Of a stretch of 14,405 nucleotides of DNA, positions 1 through 6,117 are shown piece by piece (position 1 is the first letter of the stretch; every line of letters begins with the position of its first letter). The DNA comes from Methanoregulaceae archaeon (lineage in GTDB: Archaea; Halobacteriota; Methanomicrobia; Methanomicrobiales; Methanospirillaceae): positions 1-14,405 of the forward strand of contig JAJRBS010000130.1 of the NCBI GenBank assembly GCA_028679325.1, in the 5' to 3' direction. The notes below the pieces were generated by a model. It was not told the origin of the DNA and did no database searches. It was given only the letters and a program-made list of their open reading frames with translations. The position numbers and the translations under genes were made by a program.

Positions 1-163
1 GGAGGTAGTCTCTTTCAACGACAACCGTTCCCATCATACGATCGCTCACGACTTTACCGGTGATCACCTGGCCGCGCACCGGTAAACTGCCGTGAAACGG
101 ACAATTTGCGTCTGTGCATGCCGTCTCAGGCTGCATGACGCCCAATCCAATGTTCTTTGCCAT
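1..163 (-). CDS. rps17: Small ribosomal subunit protein S17 (N-terminal part, cut by window edge)
   Basis: Partial gene: the ATG is at 163-161 and the frame runs off the left edge after 54 codons. The visible protein begins MAKNIGLG and contains CTDANCPFHG followed by LPVRGQVITGKVVSD and TVVVERDYL, which is the N-terminal half of archaeal S17, including the extension with conserved cysteines that archaeal forms carry. S17 is a primary 16S rRNA-binding protein of the small subunit. A Shine-Dalgarno sequence (TGAGGA) overlaps the stop of the upstream rnp1 gene, 8 bases away, which supports this start and a shared transcript. It is the last visible gene of the leftward ribosomal operon. Confidence 0.96.
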   Translation of the reverse strand, partial: MAKNIGLGVMQPETACTDANCPFHGSLPVRGQVITGKVVSDRMMGTVVVERDYL

Positions 164-171
164 TATTTTCC

Positions 172-447
172 TCATTTTTTCATGTGGAGAGTTATTCTAC
201 GTTCAGGAGAACCCGTCAGCGCTGAACCATCAACATCGATCTTCAGCCCGTTATCGAGTGTGAGCCTGAAGACCGAACGCATTTTGGGAATCCTCCGCTT
301 TCCATCGGATGTTCGGATGAGAAGTGTGTGTTTCGTCTCATCAATGATCCGGCCTCCTATACCTCCGTGGAGGGGATTGCTTGCTGTAATGACCAGAACT
401 TCCAGGCCCAACAGTTCGTGGCGAAGGATGTTCCGGACGGAGATCAT
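172..447 (-). CDS. rnp1: Ribonuclease P protein component 1 (Rpp29/Pop4 family)
   Basis: A 91-residue protein matching the archaeal RNase P subunit homologous to eukaryotic Rpp29/Pop4. It binds RNase P RNA and supports removal of tRNA 5' leaders. Visible family features are HELLGLEVLVI near residues 10-20, NPLHGGIGGRIIDET at about 24-38 and the run HTLLIRTSDGKRRIPK, which correspond to strands of the Sm-like barrel. Its place between rpl29 and rps17 is the standard archaeal order. The ATG overlaps the rpl29 stop by four bases (ATGA at 447-444), and a GAGGAG Shine-Dalgarno lies just upstream, so translation is probably coupled. The start and family are clear. Confidence 0.95.
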   Translation of the reverse strand: MISVRNILRHELLGLEVLVITASNPLHGGIGGRIIDETKHTLLIRTSDGKRRIPKMRSVFRLTLDNGLKIDVDGSALTGSPERRITLHMKK

Positions 448-647
448 TTAACTCTCCTCTGGTTCTTTTCGGTCATCAGCCGGGCGACCGTTCGCCTCAG
501 TTCCCGGATCCTGCCCGGATTCTCGGTTGAACCCCCGGCGCTGACCTTACCATAGTGCTGGATCAGTTCGATCCTGAGTTTTTCCATCTGCTCCTGGAGT
601 TCGACATCGGAGAATTGCCGGATCTCGCTGGAACGAATGATCGCCAT
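444..647 (-). CDS. rpl29: Large ribosomal subunit protein L29
   Basis: A 67-residue protein with the short two-helix pattern of L29: MAIIRSSEIRQFSDVELQEQMEKL, then RIELIQHYGKVSAGG and a basic second helix with RIRELRRTVARLMTEKN. L29 sits near the peptide exit tunnel, next to L23, and contacts the signal recognition particle and nascent chains. Its ATG overlaps the TAA stop of rps3 by one base (TAATG), with GGAGG seven bases upstream. This is strong evidence for the start and for translational coupling. The length is normal for archaeal L29. Confidence 0.96.
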   Translation of the reverse strand: MAIIRSSEIRQFSDVELQEQMEKLRIELIQHYGKVSAGGSTENPGRIRELRRTVARLMTEKNQRRVK

Positions 648-1363
648 TACTTCCCCTCCATGAGCGCTTCTTCATCAAACACTTCCAGTTCCTGTTCCAG
701 ATCCTTATCGATATCCTCACCAATCGTGGTGACAGATATCTCGGGTTTCTGCCGGGGCTGGGGTTTTGGAGGGGGGATCATCTCGAAATGATCAGGCAGT
801 TTGGCGTCCGGCGGGATGATCTTGACCTGGACTCCAATGACTCCCAGTTTCTTTATCGCCACGGCGTAGCCCTTCTCAACAATGGTGTTGACCGGTTCTC
901 CGGAATGTTTGACGTACCCTTCGGTAAACTTCTGGGTCCTCGCCCGTGCTCCGGTCAGCTTGCCGGCAATGATCACTTCGCACCCGAGTGCACCGGACTC
1001 CATGACTCTCCGGATAATGCTCGAGCCAGCTTTGCGGAAGTACCAGCCTCGTTCCAGGGCATTGGCCAGCCGCTCGGCCATTATCTGGGCGTTGTAACTG
1101 GGGTTCGCAACCTGCTGGACGTCTATCTGAGGTGACTCGACCCCGAAATCTGTGGCGAGATCCTGAGTAAGCTGCCTGACAAGTTTACCGCCTTTCCCAA
1201 TTACAATACCCGGTTTTTCGGCGAATATCGTAACCTGAGTGCCGAGGGGAGTCCTTTGGATGTCCATACCTCCATACCCGGCACGTTTCAGCTCCTTAAC
1301 CAGGTGCTTCTCGACCCGTGCCCGCCGTACGCCTTCGGCAATAAATTTTCTCTCGACGGCCAT
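647..1363 (-). CDS. rps3: Small ribosomal subunit protein S3
   Basis: A 238-residue S3 protein, part of the mRNA entry site of the small subunit. The N-terminal KH domain is visible, with IGKGG at residues 55-59, followed by the C-terminal S3 domain (GCEVIIAGKLTGARARTQKF, then GYAVAIKKLGVIGVQVKI). The tail is Pro-rich and then acidic (DIDKDLEQELEVFDEEALMEGK). A GTG three bases upstream (1366-1364) is in frame, but the ATG at 1363-1361 is preferred: GGAGGTG lies five bases before the ATG and only two before the GTG. The ATG also overlaps the rpl22 stop as TGATG, the same junction type as its neighbours. Confidence 0.96.
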   Translation of the reverse strand: MAVERKFIAEGVRRARVEKHLVKELKRAGYGGMDIQRTPLGTQVTIFAEKPGIVIGKGGKLVRQLTQDLATDFGVESPQIDVQQVANPSYNAQIMAERLANALERGWYFRKAGSSIIRRVMESGALGCEVIIAGKLTGARARTQKFTEGYVKHSGEPVNTIVEKGYAVAIKKLGVIGVQVKIIPPDAKLPDHFEMIPPPKPQPRQKPEISVTTIGEDIDKDLEQELEVFDEEALMEGK

Positions 1364-1830
1364 CACTGCACCTCCCGGACAACGATCTCGATATTCACCG
1401 TTTCTCTTCGTTTCGGTGAAGCACGCCCCATTGCTCTTGGGAAAAATCCCTCGAATCCTCGACCGCGGTTTGCGGCCGCGTGAACTATCTTCAGGTTCCC
1501 TGTGTCAAGGCCGAGATATTCAGCATTCTTGGTCACGGATTGGAGGAGACGGATATAGGCAAGAGATGCCTTCCTTGGGTATCTTCCTGCATCCCAGCAG
1601 ACAAGCCCTCTTTTATGAGCCACCTTCCGGTTGAATTTCCGGAAGGGAATTGCCTTCTTCTCGGCAACAACATCATGGAGGTACGCCATCGCCTCACCTG
1701 TCTTTTTGTTCCGGATGAACCGGGCGATCTCCATCGCATGTTTCGGGGAGATGGGAATCTCGTTCGCTTTTCCCCTCGCAAGGGTATCACCCTGCATATC
1801 CGTTGAATATCCTGTTCGCGCCATCTCCAT
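1363..1830 (-). CDS. rpl22: Large ribosomal subunit protein L22
   Basis: An L22 protein of 155 residues from the chosen ATG. L22 lines the peptide exit tunnel. Family signatures include ARGKANEIPISPKHAMEIARFI, KVAHKRGLVCWDAGRYP and the C-terminal part IVHAAANRGRGFEGFFPRAMGRASP before TVNIEIVVRE. Three candidate starts are close together: GTG at 1833, ATG at 1830 and ATG at 1824 (giving MARTGYS). The ATG at 1830 is chosen because it overlaps the rps19 stop as TGATG, matching the other junctions of this operon, but the ATG at 1824 cannot be excluded. The Shine-Dalgarno sequence here is weak. Confidence 0.94.
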   Translation of the reverse strand: MEMARTGYSTDMQGDTLARGKANEIPISPKHAMEIARFIRNKKTGEAMAYLHDVVAEKKAIPFRKFNRKVAHKRGLVCWDAGRYPRKASLAYIRLLQSVTKNAEYLGLDTGNLKIVHAAANRGRGFEGFFPRAMGRASPKRRETVNIEIVVREVQ

Positions 1831-2243
1831 CACTTCAGCGGTACATATTTGCTTGACCTGGTCGCACCTATTCCGGCACTCCCGTGGGTCACTTTCCTTC
1901 TGGTCAATGCAAATTCGCCGAGATAGTGGAACACCGCTTCCGGCTGGATTTCAACCTTGAGATACTCCTTGCCGTTGTAGATCTCCACTTCTTTTCCGAT
2001 CATCTCTGGCATGATCACCATGTCGCGGAGATGGGTCCTGATCTTGGCGTCACCGTTCCGGAATCTCGAGAGTAGGTTTTCCTCTCCTTTCGTCAGCCCT
2101 CGAGTGATCTTCCTGCGGACCCGTGAGGGCATAACCGGAACGAGCTCGGACATTCCCATCTGTCGGAGATCCTCTAACCGGAAACCACGGTAGGTGAACT
2201 CTTCCCGCCGCCTTGGAAGTCTCTTCTGTGTCTTCTTTGCCAT
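1830..2243 (-). CDS. rps19: Small ribosomal subunit protein S19
   Basis: A 137-residue protein of the archaeal/eukaryotic S19 (S15e) type, with the N-terminal extension absent from bacterial S19: YRGFRLEDLRQMGMSELVPVMPSR, then RVRRKITRGL. The core contains THLRDMVIMPEMIGKEVEIYNGKEY and the C-terminal signature HYLGEFALTRRKVTHGSAGIGATRSSKY. S19 sits in the head of the small subunit next to S13, near the decoding site. The ATG at 2243 follows the rpl2 stop by nine bases, with a GAGGG sequence about six bases before it. Identity and start are clear. Confidence 0.97.
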   Translation of the reverse strand: MAKKTQKRLPRRREEFTYRGFRLEDLRQMGMSELVPVMPSRVRRKITRGLTKGEENLLSRFRNGDAKIRTHLRDMVIMPEMIGKEVEIYNGKEYLKVEIQPEAVFHYLGEFALTRRKVTHGSAGIGATRSSKYVPLK

Positions 2244-2252
2244 GTCAAACCC

Positions 2253-2969
2253 TCACTTCTTCCCCCGGCCGGTCTTTCTGGCCGCTACATGGCCAACCGT
2301 CCTGCCGGGCGATGTTCCTCTGGCTACTGTCTTTGGCCGTCCGGCATGCTGATGTCCGCCTCCTCCGAAAGGATGGTCAATGACATTCATCGCCACTCCC
2401 CTGACCCGGGGCCAATTCGATGCCGAGTTTCTCATCTTGTGGAATTTGTTGCCTGCTTTGACGAAGGGCTTCTCTCCGCGCCCTCCTCCGGCAACAATGC
2501 CGATTGTCGCTCTGCACCGGGAGTTGAACCATTTCGTAACTCCGCTCGGCATCTGAACACCAACCCGGTCTGGAGACTTGTCCACAATGATTGCCTGAAC
2601 TCCGCTGGCCCGGACAAACTTTCCTCCATCATCCGGGCGGGCCTCAATGTTGCAGACGTAAGCCCCGGTTGGGATGGCGCTGAGGGGGAGCGTGTTTCCA
2701 TTCCGGACTTCTGCTTCTGGTCCCCAGACAATCTCATCATGTATACCGATACCCTCGGTAACCAGCATGTAGATCTTTGAACCGTCCTCGAGCCTGACCA
2801 GGGCAATCGGCGAGTGCCGTGCGGGATCATGCTCGATATCGAGGACTGTCCCCCTGATGGTCGTTTCTCCTTTTCCGATGTGTCGGAGGGCAGCTTTATA
2901 CCGGTGTGACGGCACTCTGTAGGTCGGCCCTCCTTTTCCTCTGCTTTGTGTCGTGATACGATGTCCCAT
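2253..2969 (-). CDS. rpl2: Large ribosomal subunit protein L2
   Basis: A 238-residue L2 protein, needed for subunit association and for the integrity of the peptidyl transferase centre. It starts MGHRITTQSRGKGGPTYR. It carries the RNA-binding OB-like part (GTVLDIEHDPARHSPIALV), then the SH3-like domain, and the diagnostic C-terminal motif VIDHPFGGGGHQHAGRPKT, which holds the conserved histidines near the catalytic centre, before a very basic tail. Length is usual for archaea. The ATG lies ten bases after the TAG stop of rpl23, with an AGGTGA Shine-Dalgarno in the gap. Confidence 0.97.
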   Translation of the reverse strand: MGHRITTQSRGKGGPTYRVPSHRYKAALRHIGKGETTIRGTVLDIEHDPARHSPIALVRLEDGSKIYMLVTEGIGIHDEIVWGPEAEVRNGNTLPLSAIPTGAYVCNIEARPDDGGKFVRASGVQAIIVDKSPDRVGVQMPSGVTKWFNSRCRATIGIVAGGGRGEKPFVKAGNKFHKMRNSASNWPRVRGVAMNVIDHPFGGGGHQHAGRPKTVARGTSPGRTVGHVAARKTGRGKK

Positions 2970-2979
2970 GGAAAGTCAC

Positions 2980-3228
2980 CTACATAATGCCGAGGCGGCT
3001 GAGAATCTCCTCGGCTGCTTTCTCGTTGGCGAAACTGATGATTGCTTTCTTCTCACCGTGCATGGTTATGACCGTTGAGACTCCGGTTACCTCCTGCTCG
3101 AAGGTCTTCTCAATTTCCTTTTTGATCTGTTTCTTGGATGCTTTCAGGTCAACAAGGAACTGGAGTTTATTCCCTTTCTCAAGAGTCATCATGGCCTTCT
3201 CTGTCACGAACGGGTGTCTGAGAACCAT
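2980..3228 (-). CDS. rpl23: Large ribosomal subunit protein L23
   Basis: An 82-residue L23 protein, the main docking site at the tunnel exit for signal recognition particle and chaperones. It begins MVLRHPFVTEKAM, the standard archaeal L23 start. The middle (LQFLVDLKASKKQIKKEIEKTFEQEVTGV) and the C-terminal KKAIISFANEKAAEEILSRLGIM fit the family. The open frame extends ten codons upstream to an ATG inside rpl4, but the ATG at 3228 is chosen. It gives the normal family length, lies one base after the rpl4 TGA, and has GGAGGG seven bases upstream. Confidence 0.96.
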   Translation of the reverse strand: MVLRHPFVTEKAMMTLEKGNKLQFLVDLKASKKQIKKEIEKTFEQEVTGVSTVITMHGEKKAIISFANEKAAEEILSRLGIM

Positions 3229-3229
3229 G

Positions 3230-3976
3230 TCACTGCCCTCCCAGCTTCTGGATTGCACTCTCGGTGTAGACCGTCAATCGGCCGGGGAGAGTGCCTGGAG
3301 CCAGGAATTCGGTGTTCAGCTGATCAAATGTGACAACATCAACGCCGGCGAGATTTCGCGCAGCCTTGAGTGGCTTATCCGCTGTAACAATCAACAGGCT
3401 TTTTCGCTGTTTGTACCGGCGACCCCTCATCTTCCCTCGTCCAGCCCGTACTTTCCTGCTCTGCTTTGATCGTTCGATATCAGCATAGACTCCGGCTGCA
3501 GCAAGGGCATCAATGACGTCCGAGGTTCTCCCGAGATCTTCAAAGCCGTCCTCGAATACTACCGGAACAGGGCCGGAAAAAATATGCCCTCTGGCTTTGA
3601 CCAGTTCTTCGGAAGCACTGGCAGCGAGGGCAGATCTGAAGGCTTTCTGCTTTTCCTTCTTGTTGATCCTGCGGATAAGGACCTTATCAACAACAGGGGG
3701 GTGTGCTTCCCGGCCTCCTTTTGCCTGGGGGACCTTTGCGGCTCGTGACCCGGTCTTAATACGCGGGACGTGCGAGGAGCCCCTTCCGCTCCCCCAGCCG
3801 ACCGCTGAAGAATTAATACCGGCGTAAGGGTATGTCCCGTGAGGCTGCCGGCGCGTACTCTGGAGCGCAATGACCGCCTTCCTGATAAGATCAGGTCTAA
3901 TTTCCTCTGAAAAGGCAGCCGGAAGATCGATATCACGAGTCTGTGATCCATCAAGTGAAAAGAGTTGGACTTTCAT
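3230..3976 (-). CDS. rpl4: Large ribosomal subunit protein L4 (L1e type)
   Basis: A 248-residue L4 protein of the archaeal/eukaryotic type, whose long internal loop reaches into the exit tunnel. Visible family elements are the N-terminal VQLFSLDGSQTRDIDLPAAF, a tunnel-loop region rich in Gly, Arg and Ser around residues 53-90 (AVGWGSGRGSSHVPRIKTGSR, then AKVPQAKGGREAHPP), KVLIRRINKKEKQKAFRSALAA and the C-terminal GVDVVTFDQLNTEFLAPG. The ATG lies three bases after the rpl3 TGA, with GGGGG about eight bases upstream. In bacteria L4 represses its own operon. Nothing in this sequence shows whether that happens here. Confidence 0.96.
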   Translation of the reverse strand: MKVQLFSLDGSQTRDIDLPAAFSEEIRPDLIRKAVIALQSTRRQPHGTYPYAGINSSAVGWGSGRGSSHVPRIKTGSRAAKVPQAKGGREAHPPVVDKVLIRRINKKEKQKAFRSALAASASEELVKARGHIFSGPVPVVFEDGFEDLGRTSDVIDALAAAGVYADIERSKQSRKVRAGRGKMRGRRYKQRKSLLIVTADKPLKAARNLAGVDVVTFDQLNTEFLAPGTLPGRLTVYTESAIQKLGGQ

Positions 3977-3979
3977 GGT

Positions 3980-4996
3980 TCAAACCCCCTGCTTGCTCTG
4001 GACGCTCACAAATTCGATTGTTGGCTGCCGGACCGTGTGTTCTCCCTGCCTTACTGCAGGCCGGATCCGTACCAGCCTCTTCACAGGCCCCGGGATCGAT
4101 CCCTTGATCAGTACGTAGGGGTTCTTAACCAGGCCATAGTTGAGGAATCCTCCCGCGGGAGTGATCTCTTCACCGTCCTGGCCGATTCTCAGGATACGCT
4201 TGTTAAATTCCGTCCGCTGATGATATCCCATCTGTCCCGTCTGCGGAACCTGCCACCTGACATGGTGAGGGTTCCACGGCCCGAGATTTCCGATGTGTCG
4301 TTTCTTTCCGCCCCGTGAGTGCTTCCTCTTCCGAAGCTTAATACCCCACCTCTTGACGGGTCCCTGGGTCCCCTTTCCCGTGGTGACTGCGGTGATATCT
4401 GCGTAGGCCCCACTCTGGATGATATTTCCGATCCCGACCTCTTTTCCGAGCAGGCTCTCGGCTAACGCCAGACGCCCTTCTATCGGTCCTCCCGCAACCC
4501 TCACCTCCATGATCTCCGGGACTTTTTTCGGTATTCCCGATACCAGCTCAGGTGTCGTGTGCATGAGGACAAAGATATCTGATACTCGGCCTTCGGTAAC
4601 TCCGTCAAGAATTGCCTTCCTCGCTGCCTCGCCCTGGTAGTTCTTGGGAAGTGTCAATCGTCGCGCAAGCGCAGGATCAGGGGTGTCAGTCCATACTTCG
4701 GTAAGGGGGTGTCTCCCATAGGTATCCTTCGAATATGCCCGGATGGCAGCAACCTTCATTGCAGGGCTCTCTATCACCGTGACAGGAACCATGATGTCCT
4801 TGCCCTCAGTAGGACTGTTCTTGTGATCATCGACCATGACCACATGCGTCATCCCCACCTTATAACCGGCAAATCCTTGCAGCACCGGCACTCCCTCGTA
4901 ATTGGGCCACGACTGGTACTTTGGCACCTGACTCTTCGCCCTCTTCCGGGGGCTGAAGGCTAGGGAGCCCTTTCGCGGTGTGTTGATTTTCGGCAT
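3980..4996 (-). CDS. rpl3: Large ribosomal subunit protein L3
   Basis: A 338-residue L3 protein, first gene of the ribosomal operon in this window. It binds 23S rRNA near the peptidyl transferase centre and helps start large-subunit assembly. It begins MPKINTPRKGSLAFSPRKRAK, typical of archaeal L3, continues with GFAGYKVGMTHVVMVDD, and has the central signature GKGTQGPVKRWGIKLRKRKHSRGGKKRHIGNLG followed by TGQMGYHQRTEFNKRILRIG. Length is normal. The start has only a distant purine-rich AAGGA, so its initiation is less clearly marked than for the downstream genes. No in-frame ATG, GTG or TTG lies directly upstream. About 500 bases without a secure gene precede it. Confidence 0.96.
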   Translation of the reverse strand: MPKINTPRKGSLAFSPRKRAKSQVPKYQSWPNYEGVPVLQGFAGYKVGMTHVVMVDDHKNSPTEGKDIMVPVTVIESPAMKVAAIRAYSKDTYGRHPLTEVWTDTPDPALARRLTLPKNYQGEAARKAILDGVTEGRVSDIFVLMHTTPELVSGIPKKVPEIMEVRVAGGPIEGRLALAESLLGKEVGIGNIIQSGAYADITAVTTGKGTQGPVKRWGIKLRKRKHSRGGKKRHIGNLGPWNPHHVRWQVPQTGQMGYHQRTEFNKRILRIGQDGEEITPAGGFLNYGLVKNPYVLIKGSIPGPVKRLVRIRPAVRQGEHTVRQPTIEFVSVQSKQGV

Positions 4997-5040
4997 GTCT
5001 TCATCAATCCTTGTGAGATGAGATTTTTCATTTCACTGGC

Positions 5041-5066
5041 CGCTGAATGCAACCTGCTAATCAGCG
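5041..5066 (-). promoter_or_regulatory. Inverted repeat in the probable leader of the ribosomal operon
   Basis: Six-base arms (CGCTGA and TCAGCG) separated by 14 bases, lying 44 bases before the rpl3 start codon. If transcribed leftward, the RNA could fold into a hairpin in the operon's leader, a position where autoregulatory protein-binding sites of ribosomal operons are often found. The arms are short, so chance is a real alternative. Confidence 0.25.
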
Positions 5067-5308
5067 AAACTTATCCTCTTATCCGAGAGAGCGTGACTGC
5101 TCCCGCCAATGTGAGCTGTGCAAGCCCGTGGAAATGGTTTTTACTATGAACGGGTCAGAGAGGGAGAGTTCCCTCCTTTTAAGACCCGCAATCCCAACCG
5201 GTCTTCGCCAACAGATCCTGATGCTCGCGCATGTGAAAGGGTTCCTTCACGCAGGCTCGTAGAGATGTACGTCCGCCTGTGCGCTGATCAGTTCCACCGT
5301 GTCAGCCC

Positions 5309-5326
5309 GTTGTGAATGATCACAAC
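5309..5326. repeat. Perfect 7-bp inverted repeat with 4-base loop
   Basis: GTTGTGA and TCACAAC flank a four-base loop ATGA. The repeat is perfect and lies in the middle of the gene-poor stretch upstream of rpl3. It overlaps the stop codon of a short rightward frame at 5313-5315. No T-run follows on either strand, so it is not a typical terminator. It may be an operator or part of a structured leader RNA. Confidence 0.35.
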
Positions 5327-5504
5327 TCCTTCTCGGTCCACAGTCATTTACGACTGCGTCCACCAAATCTGATGATCCGGATCGCCGGAGAGCTCAGAGA
5401 GGCTTCCATAATATTTGTCGAGAACAACTTATAATCCTGTCGATTGCGCGGCAGGAGAGAAAAGAAGTTGTTTATACTATCTCCCGGGTATCCAGGGATG
5501 GTTT

Positions 5505-5909
5505 CTAACCAAAGTAGAGATCGCCCTCGTCGTTGATATAGACTTCAATCGGTTCTCTGACATGCCGTGCCCTGAAGCGTTCCGGGGTCGATTCCCTCAC
5601 TTTGTTGATGAGGGATATTGTATCATATTTCACCTTAATACCGATTTTTTCAGCTTCCCGATAGATAAACGGCGCAACATCGAGAAGATCCATCCCTGCG
5701 ATTATCGTACAGAGATGCGTTGCATCCAGGGTATAAAGAAAATCAAGTGTTTCCCGTGCACGTCGGATGTTTTCAACGGCAGATTTTTCAATGGTACATA
5801 CGTTCGCTTTCGATGTCTGGATGATATCAGCAATCTGCTGCTGGGTCAGCCCCTGCTTGCGATACCTGAGCACTTCTTTCTGACGATCGGTGAGCAGCCC
5901 ATCCTTCAT
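5505..5909 (-). CDS. tfx: Tfx-family HTH transcriptional regulator
   Basis: A 134-residue protein of the archaeal Tfx family. Residues about 5-55 form a sigma-70-region-4/LuxR-like helix-turn-helix (LTDRQKEVLRYRKQGLTQQQIADIIQTSKANVCTIEKSA, then ENIRRARETLDF). The C-terminal half (PFIYREAEKIGIKVKYDTISLINKV and a strand-rich end EVYINDEGDLYFG) is the Tfx-specific domain. The founding member, from Methanothermobacter, binds near the promoter of the molybdenum formylmethanofuran dehydrogenase operon, so control of methanogenesis genes is plausible. Here it is divergent from mtd. No Shine-Dalgarno precedes the ATG, and a TATA box centred about 26 bases upstream implies a leaderless mRNA. The target genes are not known from the sequence. 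Confidence 0.9.
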   Translation of the reverse strand: MKDGLLTDRQKEVLRYRKQGLTQQQIADIIQTSKANVCTIEKSAVENIRRARETLDFLYTLDATHLCTIIAGMDLLDVAPFIYREAEKIGIKVKYDTISLINKVRESTPERFRARHVREPIEVYINDEGDLYFG

Positions 5910-5912
5910 TAA

Positions 5913-5927
5913 TAGCCTGTTGGCAGG
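5913..5927. promoter_or_regulatory. Candidate operator between the tfx TATA box and start codon
   Basis: TAGCCTGTTGGCAGG contains the inverted repeat CCTG-TTGG-CAGG (5916-5927) and the element TANCCTGTT, also found at the mtd and galT starts. It lies exactly between TATA box and predicted transcription start, where a bound protein would block initiation. Autoregulation by Tfx is an inference only. Confidence 0.35.
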
Positions 5928-5930
5928 TGG

Positions 5931-5940
5931 AATTTAAACA
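5931..5940 (-). promoter_or_regulatory. TATA box of tfx (leaderless transcript predicted)
   Basis: The minus strand reads TGTTTAAATT, a good archaeal TATA box. Its centre is about 26 bases from the tfx ATG at 5909, the usual TATA-to-start distance, so transcription should begin at or next to the start codon. This agrees with the absence of a Shine-Dalgarno sequence. Confidence 0.65.
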
Positions 5941-6029
5941 CTTTTCGTTAACATCATGACACTGTCTCTTCCCCCGGGATGGATTGCCAGCCAGCCTCTC
6001 TTTTTTCTTCCGAAAACCAATGATAAAGG

Positions 6030-6040
6030 CTGAATTTCAG
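6030..6040. promoter_or_regulatory. Palindrome upstream of the mtd promoter
   Basis: CTGAATTTCAG is a perfect inverted repeat (five-base arms around one central base) located 24 bases upstream of the mtd TATA box. It lies in the 208-base divergent region between tfx and mtd, a position that would suit an activator site. Short palindromes arise by chance in AT-rich DNA. Confidence 0.25.
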
Positions 6041-6063
6041 AATTTGGATAAAATTTCAAAATG

Positions 6064-6070
6064 TTTATAT
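6064..6070 (+). promoter_or_regulatory. TATA box of mtd
   Basis: TTTATAT preceded by purine/A-rich CAAAATG (possible BRE). The predicted transcription start is about 6090-6093, giving a leader of roughly 25 bases with a GAGGTG Shine-Dalgarno four bases before the ATG. This is the clearest TATA box in the window, as expected for a strongly expressed catabolic gene. Confidence 0.75.
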
Positions 6071-6085
6071 CCGCACGGACGTATA

Positions 6086-6097
6086 GTAACCTGTTAC
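6086..6097. promoter_or_regulatory. Candidate operator at the mtd transcription start
   Basis: GTAAC and GTTAC arms separated by two bases, placed over the predicted start of transcription of mtd. It contains TAACCTGTT, a version of the TANCCTGTT element seen at tfx and galT, and the heptamer TGTTACA that also occurs within the mer promoter dyad. The binding protein is unknown. Confidence 0.35.
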
Positions 6098-6117
6098 AAC
6101 GTTAAAAGAGGTGCATT

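Larger units (their letters stand above)
4997..5504. other. Gene-poor stretch upstream of the ribosomal operon
   Basis: This 508-base stretch between rpl3 and tfx, which both read leftward, has no secure gene. It should hold the promoter and leader of the ribosomal operon. Several AT-rich boxes could act leftward (minus-strand ATTATAAG around 5427-5434, TCTTAAAAGG around 5173-5183 and GTATAAAC around 5468-5476), but none can be singled out. Two inverted repeats are visible: arms CGCTGA and TCAGCG at 5041-5066, about 45 bases upstream of the rpl3 start, and a perfect 7-base stem with a 4-base loop at 5309-5326. Two short rightward frames that would join into a Cys-rich peptide are treated as a finding. 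I recognised no tRNA, SRP RNA or RNase P RNA signature. Confidence 0.6.

Noticed and set aside
1363..1366. GTG start of rps3 at 1366
   Set aside because: The Shine-Dalgarno would be only two bases away; the ATG at 1363 has a five-base spacing and the TGATG overlap seen at neighbouring junctions.
3229..3258. Upstream ATG for rpl23 at 3258
   Set aside because: It would overlap rpl4 by 29 bases and add ten residues not typical of L23; the ATG at 3228 has an ideal Shine-Dalgarno.
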